NCBI GenBank assembly: GCA_014804695.1
Contig: JAAUZJ010000030.1
Coordinates: forward strand, 87,423 to 151,422
Length of the DNA stretch: 64,000 bases
DNA from: Lachnospiraceae bacterium
Lineage (GTDB): Bacteria; Bacillota; Clostridia; Lachnospirales; Lachnospiraceae
Direction: 5' to 3'
In this document: positions 35,952 through 44,710 of the stretch, one piece after another
Layout: each line of letters starts with the position of its first letter
How positions within the stretch are numbered: position 1 is the first letter of the stretch
Translations under genes and position numbers: made by a program
Notes under the pieces: model-generated
The model's input: only the letters and a program-made list of their open reading frames with translations
What the model was told of the DNA's origin: nothing
Database searches by the model: none

Positions 35952-37262
35952 ATGGATATGTTATCTGGAAATGTCAAGAGTATTTATTTTAAATATTTAG
36001 CTGCGGCTTTTGGAAGTGCGCTTATCAGTTCCATTTATGGTATTGTGGATATGGCAATGGTGGGGCAGTATCAGGGACCGGGCGGTACGGCCGCGCTTGC
36101 AGTTGTAGCCCCAATCTGGAATATAATATACAGTCTGGGGCTCTTAACAGGAATCGGCGGTTCTGTGCTGCTTGGCACTGCTAAGGGAAAAGGTGAAAAA
36201 AAAGAGCAAAATGAATATTTTTCAGCAGCATTGATATTTACCGTAATCCTTGCGGTGGTTTGCTGGGGCGCCGTTGTGTTTTTTGATACGGAAATGCTGA
36301 CTCTTTTTGGTGCAGAGGAAACTTTGTTACCTTTGGCAAAAGAATATCTTGTTCCGATTAAATTTGTAATTCCCGCCTTTTTATTTAATCAAATGCTGGC
36401 GGCATTTTTGCGGAATGATGAAGCTCCGGGACTTGCAACAGCAGCGGTTTTAATCGGCGGAGTATTTAATATTTTTGGAGATTATTTCTTTGTATTTACG
36501 TTGGACATGGGAATAAAGGGCGCAGGATTAGCAACCGCAATAGGGGCGGTCATTACCTGCATGGTCATGATTTCGCATTTTTTTACACGTAAAAACAATT
36601 TGAGATTTGTTTTTCCTTCTTTTATCTTAAAAAAGGCATGGCAGATATTGGTGGTTGGGTTTTCCACCTTCTTTATTGATGTGGCAATGGGCTTTTTGAC
36701 TATGATTTTTAACAGGCAGATTGTAAGGTATTTTGGAACGGATGCTTTATCTGTTTATGGTGTAATTGTGAATGTCAGTACGATTGTACAGTGTTGTGCA
36801 TATAGTGTAGGGCAGGCGGCGCAGCCCATTTTATCTGTCAGCTATGGTTTACATAACTGGGAGCGAATAAAAGGAACACTCCGGTATGCGTTGTATACGG
36901 TGGCATTTTTCAGTATTGTATGGACAATAGCCATTTGGGCAGTTCCAAATGGATTTATCCGTGTTTTCATGGCCCCAACGGAATCTGTCATCCGGATTGC
37001 ACCATCCATTATGCGCAGCTATGGAATATCATTCCTGTTATTGCCGCTTAATATTTTTTCAACCTATTATTTTCAGTCTTTAATGAAACCGGGTGCATCT
37101 TTCTTTGTTTCTGTTGCAAGGGGGATGGTTGTCAGTGGGATTTTGATTTATGCACTGCCTGCTTTGGCAGGGGCCGGTTTTATCTGGTTTGCCATGCCGA
37201 TTACGGAACTGTTGGTGGCATTTGCGGTTATTATTTTGATGATAAGATATACATCGAAGTGA
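35952..37262 (+). CDS. MATE family efflux transporter
   Basis: A 436-residue pump with twelve predicted helices (DMLSGNVKSIYFKYLAAAFG start, then IYGIVDMAMVGQYQG). The start at 35952 follows AAAGGAG; the frame is open upstream but crosses the attenuator. It exports an unknown drug or metabolite with Na+ or H+. Only distant likeness to the MATE protein at 10770-12143. The attenuated leader suggests induction by its substrate. Confidence 0.9.
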   Translation: MDMLSGNVKSIYFKYLAAAFGSALISSIYGIVDMAMVGQYQGPGGTAALAVVAPIWNIIYSLGLLTGIGGSVLLGTAKGKGEKKEQNEYFSAALIFTVILAVVCWGAVVFFDTEMLTLFGAEETLLPLAKEYLVPIKFVIPAFLFNQMLAAFLRNDEAPGLATAAVLIGGVFNIFGDYFFVFTLDMGIKGAGLATAIGAVITCMVMISHFFTRKNNLRFVFPSFILKKAWQILVVGFSTFFIDVAMGFLTMIFNRQIVRYFGTDALSVYGVIVNVSTIVQCCAYSVGQAAQPILSVSYGLHNWERIKGTLRYALYTVAFFSIVWTIAIWAVPNGFIRVFMAPTESVIRIAPSIMRSYGISFLLLPLNIFSTYYFQSLMKPGASFFVSVARGMVVSGILIYALPALAGAGFIWFAMPITELLVAFAVIILMIRYTSK

Positions 37263-37322
37263 ATTGGGTGATATAATAGATGCTATAGCACGGATTTGCG
37301 AGTTTAGATGAAAGGCAGAAAA

Positions 37323-38693
37323 ATGAAAAGCGATAAGAAAAGTATATCAAATATACAAAGAACAGGAATTTTAATTACATTGCTTGCGGCGGCGTTTATA
37401 ACATCAATGTCTACCACGGTAACAGCAAATATGATACCGAATTTTACGCAGTATTTCGGAGTATCATCCAATCTTGCCCAGTGGCTCACAAGCGGCGCAA
37501 CACTGATTTCGGGAATCACGATACCGATAACGGCATTTTTAATAAAGAGAGTACCGAACAAAGTATATTTCTTTTCTGCAATGACCGCATTTACAGTCGG
37601 TTCTCTGGCAGCCATTTTATCTGTAAACTTTGAAGTGCTGCTTGTAAGCAGGTTGTTTCAGGCTGTAGGCTGCGGTATGCTGCTGTCGTTTGCGCAGATT
37701 GTTCTGTTGAAGCTTTATCCGAAAGAAAAACATGGAACAATTATGGCTGCATATTCTATGGCAGCAATGGTATCCTCGGTTGTAGGACCTACATATGCAG
37801 GACTTATTCTGGATTCATTTGGATGGAAAGGCGTTTTTGCGTCACTGTTTATTGTCGGAATCCTGATTATTACTTGCGGTATCATATTTATGAAAAATAT
37901 TACAGATAAGGAAGATGCAGATTTAAATATTATGTATGTATTACTTTCTTCATTAGGATTTGCGGCGTTTCTTATCGGTGTGAGCAATATAAGCGGTGGT
38001 TTCTTTTCTTTAAAAGGCGGCGGACTTATACTTGTCGGACTTTTGCTTCTTGGTACTTTTGTAGTTTTACAGCTAAGGTCCGAAAAACCTATGCTTAATT
38101 TGCGTGTGTTCAGGAATCCGGGGTTCAGAATAGCCGTTATACTAAGCCTTTGTATGTATCTTATTTGTATGGGAAACGCAATGATATTACCTATTTTCTC
38201 AAAAGCGATCAGAGGCTTTTCCGATACCGCATATGGGCTTGCAACTATCGTAGGCTCGGTTTTATCGGTTATTACAACGCTTTCCGCAGGAAGGCTGTAT
38301 GATAAAGTCGGGATCAAACCGATGTTTTTTGCGGGAACCGGTTTATTTGCAGTATATTCGGTAATGGGCTTCTTATTCTCGCAGAATACGTCAATCATAT
38401 ACATAGCTGTTGCATTTGCAGTACAGACGATTGCCATGTCATCTTTAAATTCACCGACAACCGCAATGGCACTGAGCGGACTTGAAGGAAAGGAACGGGT
38501 TGACGGTAGTGCAATCTTTAACACACTGAGGCAGATTTCAAGTTCGCTGGCATCCACGCTTTCTGTGCTGATTTACACATTGATAGGCAGTAATATGACT
38601 GCTGTTCATGGCGTATATGTGTATTTCGGGCTTGTAACGATAGCTATTGCTGTCGCGGTAGTTTTATATCTTAAAGCACAAGCAAAAAATTAA
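37323..38693 (+). CDS. MFS transporter, DHA2-like drug efflux
   Basis: A 456-residue major facilitator with 12-14 helices. Features of the drug:H+ antiporter 2 group: SMSTTVTANMIPNFTQYFGV in helix 1, AQWLTSGATLISGITIPITA in helix 2 and SRLFQAVGCGMLL later. The substrate is unknown. I prefer the ATG at 37323 (AAAGG 7 nt upstream) over 37308. A hairpin terminator follows at 38707. Confidence 0.9.
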   Translation: MKSDKKSISNIQRTGILITLLAAAFITSMSTTVTANMIPNFTQYFGVSSNLAQWLTSGATLISGITIPITAFLIKRVPNKVYFFSAMTAFTVGSLAAILSVNFEVLLVSRLFQAVGCGMLLSFAQIVLLKLYPKEKHGTIMAAYSMAAMVSSVVGPTYAGLILDSFGWKGVFASLFIVGILIITCGIIFMKNITDKEDADLNIMYVLLSSLGFAAFLIGVSNISGGFFSLKGGGLILVGLLLLGTFVVLQLRSEKPMLNLRVFRNPGFRIAVILSLCMYLICMGNAMILPIFSKAIRGFSDTAYGLATIVGSVLSVITTLSAGRLYDKVGIKPMFFAGTGLFAVYSVMGFLFSQNTSIIYIAVAFAVQTIAMSSLNSPTTAMALSGLEGKERVDGSAIFNTLRQISSSLASTLSVLIYTLIGSNMTAVHGVYVYFGLVTIAIAVAVVLYLKAQAKN

Positions 38694-38706
38694 TGGTGCG
38701 CAGCAG

Positions 38707-38752
38707 TAGAGCCGACAAACTTGTGAAAAATAACAGTTTGCCGGCTCTATTT
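38707..38752 (+). terminator. Terminator after the DHA2-like gene
   Basis: TAGAGCCGACAAAC (38707-38720) pairs with GTTTGCCGGCTCTA (38736-38749) with one mismatch, 15-nt loop, then TTT. A small second hairpin with six T residues follows at 38761-38782. Confidence 0.7.
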
Positions 38753-38792
38753 GTTTAGTCGTCGCTGTCCTGCGACAGTTTTTTATCTAGTT

Positions 38793-40082
38793 TTAATAGT
38801 CCTGTTTACCAAGTTTCTGAATCTCTTTCTGCTTATAAGATATAAAACTAAACAAACAGCCCAATATTCCGGTGCATAAGAACATAACCGCCATTCCGCT
38901 GCCAGTGCCTGTGCCAACCAGCATATGAAGAGGAGTGGTAACTGCACTATTGGTTAACATAAGTGGTTCAAATACATAATCTGCCAGAAAACCGCCTAAC
39001 AGGATTCCGATAGGAATAGTGCTGAATTGGAGCGCATTTCTTACCGCAAAAATTCTGCCCTGCATATTTTCAGGAACTGTTTTATATAAAATCACATTCT
39101 GTCCCGCATTTATAAAAGGAATTGGCAGGCTTGCCATTAATCCGGCAAGCGACCAGAATACTACATTTCTGCCCACACCCATCATCACATCTCCTAATAA
39201 GAAGGAAAGCATTGCGGATACATAAATCATTTTTACGTTGTTTTTGGAAAACTTACCGGCAGCGACAATCATACCGCCGACAATTCCGCCAATACCCATA
39301 ACGGCATTAACAATCCCCAGAACTACGCTGTTATTCCCACTCCTTGCAAGTATCATCGGAGATAAAATGTTCTCGTAAGTGAGCCTTGAAAAGAAATTTA
39401 GCAGCGCCATTGTAATTATAATTACAAAGATCCCCTGACTGCGTTTAAGGTACTGAAAACCTTCGCCGCAGCCTTCCAATATAGAGCTTTTATCGGTCTG
39501 CTTTGGTAAATCCTCCGGTATTTTAATTACAAAAAGTAATACACAAAATGCTATAATAAAGCTAAGTAAGTCAATCAGTAAAATAAACTTAAGGCCGCCA
39601 AACGCAAATATAGAAGCAGATAAAACAGGCGATATTACGGTAATTAAATTACCGGAAAATGAATTCATTCCGCTTACCTGAGCCAGCTTTTCTTTGGGAA
39701 CGATTTTGCCCATTGCAACTGCCGAAGCAGGATTTTGAAACGAATTCATAAAACCTATGATAAAGTTTACCACATAAATATGCCATATCTGCAGACCACC
39801 GCTTGTGGTTAACATAAGTATGAATAACGAGCACACCGCGGCAATTGTATCCGATATCAGCATGATCTTCTTTTTACTGTGTCTGTCTACAAAGGCTCCT
39901 GCAAACAAGCTTACAATGATAAACGGCAAATAATTAAAGAAGGACATAAGCGAAACCATCATTGCCGAGCCTTCCATAGTATATGCCCACAGGATAAGGG
40001 CAAAGCTTGTCATAGAGCTGCCTAACTGCGAAACTGCCTGGCTTAGCCAGAATATAATATATCTTTTAAAATTATTGTTCAT
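38793..40082 (-). CDS. MFS transporter, macrolide-efflux (Mef-like) group
   Basis: A 429-residue protein with twelve helices. The start FKRYIIFWLSQAVSQLGSSM and the loop GAFVDRHSKKKIM fit the MFS_3/Mef-like antibiotic efflux group. The ribosome site TAAGGAGA (40098-40091) is 8 nt from the ATG. The 200-nt upstream leader encodes a 26-codon peptide and RNA stems that could mask this ribosome site, so expression is probably induced by a translation inhibitor. The substrate is not certain. Confidence 0.88.
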   Translation of the reverse strand: MNNNFKRYIIFWLSQAVSQLGSSMTSFALILWAYTMEGSAMMVSLMSFFNYLPFIIVSLFAGAFVDRHSKKKIMLISDTIAAVCSLFILMLTTSGGLQIWHIYVVNFIIGFMNSFQNPASAVAMGKIVPKEKLAQVSGMNSFSGNLITVISPVLSASIFAFGGLKFILLIDLLSFIIAFCVLLFVIKIPEDLPKQTDKSSILEGCGEGFQYLKRSQGIFVIIITMALLNFFSRLTYENILSPMILARSGNNSVVLGIVNAVMGIGGIVGGMIVAAGKFSKNNVKMIYVSAMLSFLLGDVMMGVGRNVVFWSLAGLMASLPIPFINAGQNVILYKTVPENMQGRIFAVRNALQFSTIPIGILLGGFLADYVFEPLMLTNSAVTTPLHMLVGTGTGSGMAVMFLCTGILGCLFSFISYKQKEIQKLGKQDY

Positions 40083-40191
40083 TGAATTTCTCTCCTTATA
40101 GTTTAGATTTGGTTAACATAAGTACAGCATGCAAAATACGCTGACCGTTCTTTTCTATAAGTACAAAATCCAATGTGGACGATTTATATTA

Positions 40192-40272
40192 CTATCTCTG
40201 TACAGGCTTCGTCCATTCATCGGACCTTGTACAGAGTAAAACACTCAAATCTATTATCATATGGCACAACAT
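40192..40272 (-). CDS. Leader peptide of the Mef-like gene, 26 residues
   Basis: On the minus strand ATG at 40272 lies 6 nt after a perfect GGGAGGG (40285-40279) and opens 26 codons ending in TAG: MLCHMIIDLS, VLLCTRSDEW, TKPVQR. The second half lies in a stem (CTCTGTACA with TGTACAGAG). Downstream, CTTATAG (40161-40155) can pair with CTATAAG (40101-40095), which overlaps the Mef-like ribosome site. This is the layout of translational attenuation by a drug-stalled ribosome; the mechanism is inferred. Confidence 0.65.
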   Translation of the reverse strand: MLCHMIIDLSVLLCTRSDEWTKPVQR

Positions 40273-40297
40273 ACTAATCCCTCCCGTTACGCCTGTT

Positions 40298-40361
40298 ATT
40301 TTATTAATTAGATTCATGTATTAAAATGCACATTTTGATACATGAATCTAATTAATAAAAT
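40298..40361. repeat. 64-bp near-perfect palindrome upstream of the leader
   Basis: A perfect 24-bp inverted repeat (40298-40321 with 40338-40361) continues inward as T-G then AAAAT/ATTTT around loop GCAC. It overlaps the -10 box and start site of the minus-strand promoter at 40387-40360, so it could be an operator or a 5' mRNA stem. Confidence 0.75.
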
Positions 40362-40387
40362 TCTACCAAATCACATATATTTGTCAA
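40360..40387 (-). promoter_or_regulatory. Promoter of the Mef-like gene
   Basis: On the minus strand TTGACA (40387-40382), a 16-bp spacer and TAGAAT (40365-40360). Transcripts would begin inside the large palindrome and carry the leader peptide. Confidence 0.55.
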
Positions 40388-40462
40388 TAAATTTTACCTT
40401 TTTACAGTATTTACAGTATTTAGAAAAACTTTATAATAAAGAATTCAGTATTCACTACTTTA

Positions 40463-40471
40463 TGCTATAAT
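40463..40471 (+). promoter_or_regulatory. Extended -10 promoter of the nitroreductase gene
   Basis: TGCTATAAT, an extended -10 box 142 bp before the TTG start codon, in the divergent gap. Confidence 0.45.
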
Positions 40472-40612
40472 ATATAATAGTATTGCAAAGATACGCTTTT
40501 CCATTACTGTAGTACAGTAAGTACATATAAATTCTCCATTTTCAGAATTGTGTACATGTAAAAAGCAGGTTATAAGTGCACTAACGAATCGGAATATGTG
40601 GAGGTAATATAA

Positions 40613-41155
40613 TTGAGTATTATAGATACAATTAATAAAAGGCATAGTTACAGAGGTAAATACAAATCTGATATTGTTCCCAGAGAAGATTTGATAACAA
40701 TAATGAAGGCGGGGCTGAACGCTCCGTCAGGCTGTAATAAGCAAACAACAAGTCTGATAGCAGTGGATGATAAAGATGTATTGAAAAAACTGCATAAAGT
40801 TATAAATCCACCAGCCGGAGAAACGGCTCCTGCCATGATATGCGTTTTAACGCAGAGAGTGAATGCATACAGGGATAGATGTTTTGCAGTTCAGGATTAC
40901 TCAGCAGCAATTGAAAATATGCTGCTGGCGATAGTTGAACTCGGATATCAGAGTTGTTGGTATGAAGGGCACATTACTGATGAAGATAAAATTGGTTATC
41001 AAATGGCCCAAATCTTAAACGTTCCCGACGATTTTGAGTTGGTGTGCTTTTTGCCTGTCGGTATTGCCGAAACAGAACCAACTATACCTGAGAAACGAAT
41101 ATTTGAGGAGCGGGCATGGTTTAATACATTTCCGGATATCCAAAGAGAAATTTAA
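40613..41155 (+). CDS. Nitroreductase family protein
   Basis: A 180-residue FMN-dependent oxidoreductase of the nitroreductase fold. N-terminal RHSYRGKY matches the FMN-phosphate binding pattern R-x-S-x-R; LNAPSGCNKQTT and a mid-protein helix (YSAAIENMLLAIVELGYQSC) are also typical. The start is TTG, 7 nt after GGAGGT at 40600-40605; no nearby ATG fits. Divergent from the Mef-like gene and 17 bp before the SulP gene. Substrate unknown. Confidence 0.85.
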   Translation: MSIIDTINKRHSYRGKYKSDIVPREDLITIMKAGLNAPSGCNKQTTSLIAVDDKDVLKKLHKVINPPAGETAPAMICVLTQRVNAYRDRCFAVQDYSAAIENMLLAIVELGYQSCWYEGHITDEDKIGYQMAQILNVPDDFELVCFLPVGIAETEPTIPEKRIFEERAWFNTFPDIQREI

Positions 41156-41172
41156 AACACACGGAGGAATCT

Positions 41173-43314
41173 ATGATCCTATTTCAAACTCTAAGAAATT
41201 ATAAAAAAGAATACCTTGCCAAAGACCTTCTCACCGGCATCGTAATTGCCGCAGTCTCAATCCCTATTTCGATGGGCTACGCTGAGGTTTCGGGAATTTC
41301 ACCGATATACGGCCTATACGGCTCGGTTTTTCCGATATTGTTTTTTGCCCTCTTTTCAACGTCACCGCAGTTTATATTCGGAGTTGATGCAGCTCCGGCG
41401 GCTATTGTGGGGGCGGCGCTTTCAACTATGGGAATTGCGGCGGGCTCGGATGAGGCGCTTTTGTATGTGCCGATGATTGCGCTGTTTACCGGTTTGTGGC
41501 TTTTGCTTTTCTTCTTTTTAAAAGCGGGAAAGCTGGTGGACTATATTTCATCTCCGGTAATGGGCGGTTTCATCAGCGGAATTGCAGTGACAATTATATT
41601 GATGCAGATACCGAAAATTCTTGGAAGCAGTTCGGGTTCGGGAGAACTTTTTGAGCTTGCGGAGCATATTTATCATGCGGCGATGCATATTCATCCGCTG
41701 TCGGTAATCCTTGGAATAATATCACTTGTTATTATTGTGGCTTCGTCCAAAATAATACCTAAATTCCCTATAGCGATTGTAATAATGATAATTGGAGTGA
41801 TCTTGACCTGCGTATTCCATGTGGATGAATACGGAGTGAAGCTGTTGGCCCAGGTGGAGCCGGGGATGCCAAAGCTTGTGCTTCCGGCTTTTACGCAGGT
41901 AGATATTGTAAACGTTGCAGGACGAAGCCTTATTGTGGCAATTGTTGTAATGGCGGAGACCTTGCTTTCGGAAAACAACTTTGCTTTTCGTAATGGATAT
42001 AAAATTGAGGATAACAGGGAGGTTCTGGCATGTGGGGCAGGAAATATAGCGGCGGCGTTTGTTGGCTGCTGTCCTGTAAACGGAAGTATTTCAAGGACTT
42101 CCATGAACGACCAGTACGGCGGTAAAACTCAACTGGTTTCGATAGTTGCGGCATTTATGCTGATCATGCTTTTACTTTTTGGAACCGGTTTTATAGGTTA
42201 TCTGCCTGTGCCGGTTTTGACCGCGATTGTGATTTCCGCGTTGATGAAGGTGGTAGAGTGGCATCTGGCAAAGCGGCTTTTTCAGGTGAGCAGGAATGAA
42301 TTTTACATATTTGCGGCGGCATTCCTTGGGGTGCTGATACTTGGAACTATTTACGGCGTTTTCATCGGTATTATACTTTCTTTTGTCGCAGTGATCTTAA
42401 GGCAGACGAATCCGCCGAGAACTTTTTTGGGAAAAGTGCCGGAAAAAGAAGGCTTTTATGATAGGAACAGAAATTCCTACGCCTGTGAGATTGAGGGTGT
42501 GAAAATGTATCAGTTCAGCGAAAGTCTGTTTTTTGCAAATATAAAAATATTCCAGGAGGATATTGAGAATAGTATTGAAAAAGATACGAAGGCTGTAATC
42601 GTAGATATGAGTACGGTTACAAATATTGATATCACAGCCGCAGACAGGCTGGATATGCTGGTGAAAAACTTTGAGAAGCGGGGAATAAACTTTTATCTGA
42701 CGGAGCACAGGGATACTGTAAATGAACAGCTTAGACAGTTTGGACTTGGCTATCTGATAGAAAAGGGGCATGTGAGGAGGACCATAACCTCCGCGCTTCA
42801 TGATATGGGCATATCAGAACCCTATCCTTTAAAGGGGCTTGATGAGAACGGAAAGAATAAGATACATAGTATTCTGGCGGAAGAGGAGAATACACTTGAA
42901 GAATTTGCGTGGGCTTTTGGCGATGACGCAGTAAATCAGATTGAGAAGCTTACTCATGCAATCATACAGCAGATTAACCAGATACCGCAGCTTGAGAAAC
43001 TGGTGGAGGAAGGTTTTGAAGGGAAGCTTGAGAGCTGGAAGTGGCTGGGAGCCATTGATGAGGATGAGCTGGTAAGGCGTATAGAGCTGCATATGGATGA
43101 ACTCCCTGCGGAACTTTTGACACAAAGAAATAAGACGATTATATGGATGCTTTTGGAGAAGCGAAGAAAGCGTATTAAGGAACATCTTTTAAAAGAAGCT
43201 CCGGAGGAGTTAGAGAAATTGGAGGCATACCGGGCAAAGCTGGAAAAACGGCTGGAAAAGCAGAATCCGGAGGCTGCAAGACGGCTGCATGAGTGGGAAG
43301 CGAAGGCAAAATAA
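41173..43314 (+). CDS. SulP/SLC26 anion transporter with STAS domain and unusual C-terminal extension
   Basis: 713 residues. A SulP transporter core (about 1-410) with ISMGYAEVSGISPIYGLYGS near residue 34, ten to fourteen helices, then a STAS domain (about 435-540; VDMSTVTNIDITAADRLDML). Bacterial SulP proteins usually end near the STAS domain. Here about 155 more residues follow, highly charged and helical (EEFAWAFGDDAVNQIEKLTH; later KLEAYRAKLEKRLEKQ). The anion may be sulfate, bicarbonate or another. The extension may bind a regulator. Confidence 0.88.
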   Translation: MILFQTLRNYKKEYLAKDLLTGIVIAAVSIPISMGYAEVSGISPIYGLYGSVFPILFFALFSTSPQFIFGVDAAPAAIVGAALSTMGIAAGSDEALLYVPMIALFTGLWLLLFFFLKAGKLVDYISSPVMGGFISGIAVTIILMQIPKILGSSSGSGELFELAEHIYHAAMHIHPLSVILGIISLVIIVASSKIIPKFPIAIVIMIIGVILTCVFHVDEYGVKLLAQVEPGMPKLVLPAFTQVDIVNVAGRSLIVAIVVMAETLLSENNFAFRNGYKIEDNREVLACGAGNIAAAFVGCCPVNGSISRTSMNDQYGGKTQLVSIVAAFMLIMLLLFGTGFIGYLPVPVLTAIVISALMKVVEWHLAKRLFQVSRNEFYIFAAAFLGVLILGTIYGVFIGIILSFVAVILRQTNPPRTFLGKVPEKEGFYDRNRNSYACEIEGVKMYQFSESLFFANIKIFQEDIENSIEKDTKAVIVDMSTVTNIDITAADRLDMLVKNFEKRGINFYLTEHRDTVNEQLRQFGLGYLIEKGHVRRTITSALHDMGISEPYPLKGLDENGKNKIHSILAEEENTLEEFAWAFGDDAVNQIEKLTHAIIQQINQIPQLEKLVEEGFEGKLESWKWLGAIDEDELVRRIELHMDELPAELLTQRNKTIIWMLLEKRRKRIKEHLLKEAPEELEKLEAYRAKLEKRLEKQNPEAARRLHEWEAKAK

Positions 43315-43353
43315 ATAGGAAGCAAATGCAAAGTGAATGGAGGCGAAGATAAA

Positions 43354-44355
43354 ATGAATGAAATAATTTATACTGCATCTGAAAAAAGGTATGATTCTAT
43401 GCCATATAATAGACTGGGTTTAAGCGGGTTGAAGCTGCCGGCAGTATCTTTGGGGCTGTGGCACAACTTTGGAAATACCGGAAACTTTGACAATATGCGG
43501 GAAATGTGCTTTACTGCGTTTGATAACGGAATAACGCACTTTGACCTTGCCAACAACTACGGACCGCCGGAGGGGAGCGCAGAAATCAATTTCGGCCGTA
43601 TTTTAAAAGAAAGTCTTGGTGTATATAGGGATGAACTTATTATAAGTACAAAGGCGGGATATCTGATGTGGCCCGGGCCTTATGGCGACCTAGGCAGCAG
43701 GAAGTATCTGCTTGCAAGTCTCGATCAGAGCCTAAAGCGCATGGGCATTGACTATGTGGATATCTTTTATCATCACCGTATGGATCCTGATACTCCGCTG
43801 GAGGAGACTATGGGAGCATTAGCGAGCGCTGTTTCTTCCGGAAAAGCGCTGTATGTGGGGCTTTCAAACTATGACGGAGAGCAGCTTGCTAAGGCGGCAG
43901 CCATTTTAAGTGATTTGAAGGTTCCGTTTGTTATTAACCAGAACCGGTATTCTATTTTTGACCGCACTATTGAGGAGAATGGACTTAAGGAAACTGCGGA
44001 TAAGCTTGGGAAGGGCATTATCGCGTTTTCGCCTTTAGCGCAGGGATTATTGACAGACCGCTATCTTGACGGGATTCCTGCCGATAGCCGTATAATGACT
44101 GACGGACGCTTCCTAAAAGAAAATGCGCTTACGGATAAGCGCATAGAGCAGATTAGGGCTTTAAATGATTTAGCTGTTAAAAGAGGGCAGACGCTTGCGC
44201 AAATGGCTCTAGGCTGGGTGCTTCGTGACGGCATTGTTACAAGTGTACTGGCCGGTGCATCGCGGCCTGAACAGATTCTGGATAACATTAAGGCGGCACA
44301 AAATACGGGATTTACGGTAGAAGAATTGGAGTTGATTGACCAAATTAGTCATTAA
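43354..44355 (+). CDS. Aldo/keto reductase (YghZ/GpmA-like)
   Basis: A 333-residue TIM-barrel NADPH-dependent reductase. The catalytic tetrad residues are visible: Asp and Tyr in HFDLANNYGPPEGSAE (about 55-65), Lys in IISTKAGY (about 97) and His in YHHRMDPDTPLEE (about 136). The pattern YGPPEGSAE and NQNRYSIFDR place it with the YghZ-like group, which reduces small aldehydes such as glyceraldehyde 3-phosphate or methylglyoxal. The ATG at 43354 follows GGAGG; a GTG at 43333 is less likely. Confidence 0.9.
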   Translation: MNEIIYTASEKRYDSMPYNRLGLSGLKLPAVSLGLWHNFGNTGNFDNMREMCFTAFDNGITHFDLANNYGPPEGSAEINFGRILKESLGVYRDELIISTKAGYLMWPGPYGDLGSRKYLLASLDQSLKRMGIDYVDIFYHHRMDPDTPLEETMGALASAVSSGKALYVGLSNYDGEQLAKAAAILSDLKVPFVINQNRYSIFDRTIEENGLKETADKLGKGIIAFSPLAQGLLTDRYLDGIPADSRIMTDGRFLKENALTDKRIEQIRALNDLAVKRGQTLAQMALGWVLRDGIVTSVLAGASRPEQILDNIKAAQNTGFTVEELELIDQISH

Positions 44356-44452
44356 TGGCGGAAAATGGAGTAATTGAGTATAATTGACCGAAACAGTCAT
44401 TGACGGCTGGAAGATATCCTTTTTAAATATTTTACTGAAATTAGGAGAAAAA

Positions 44453-44710
44453 ATGTCAGAATTAACATCCATGATGAATATCGGTAAAGAAATGGCCAAA
44501 AAGCTGGCAGCCGTAGGAATTGATTCACCAGACAAACTTATTGAAACCGGCTCTAAACAGGCTTTTTTACAGCTAAAAGAGGCGTATCCTTCGGTTTGTC
44601 TGGTGCATCTATATGCATTAGAAGGCGCGATTTGTAGCACTGAATTCAATAGCCTTTCAGAAGAAAAGAAGAAAGAACTAAAGGAATTCAGTGACTTTTT
44701 AAAGAATTAG
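44453..44710 (+). CDS. TfoX C-terminal domain protein
   Basis: 85 residues matching the TfoX/Sxy C-terminal helical domain: LTSMMNIGKEMAKKLAAVGI, then LIETGSKQAFLQLKEAYPSV and CLVHLYALEGA. In proteobacteria the full protein affects competence; stand-alone C-terminal domains in Firmicutes have no known role. The ATG at 44453 has AGGAG 5 nt upstream. Its end overlaps the convergent ABC-F gene by 12 bp. Confidence 0.85.
   Translation: MSELTSMMNIGKEMAKKLAAVGIDSPDKLIETGSKQAFLQLKEAYPSVCLVHLYALEGAICSTEFNSLSEEKKKELKEFSDFLKN

Noticed and set aside
37715..38557. Long minus-strand open frame (280 codons) opposite the DHA2-like MFS gene
   Set aside because: It lies wholly within a well-supported transporter gene, has low-complexity Ser/Ile/Pro content and no ribosome site.
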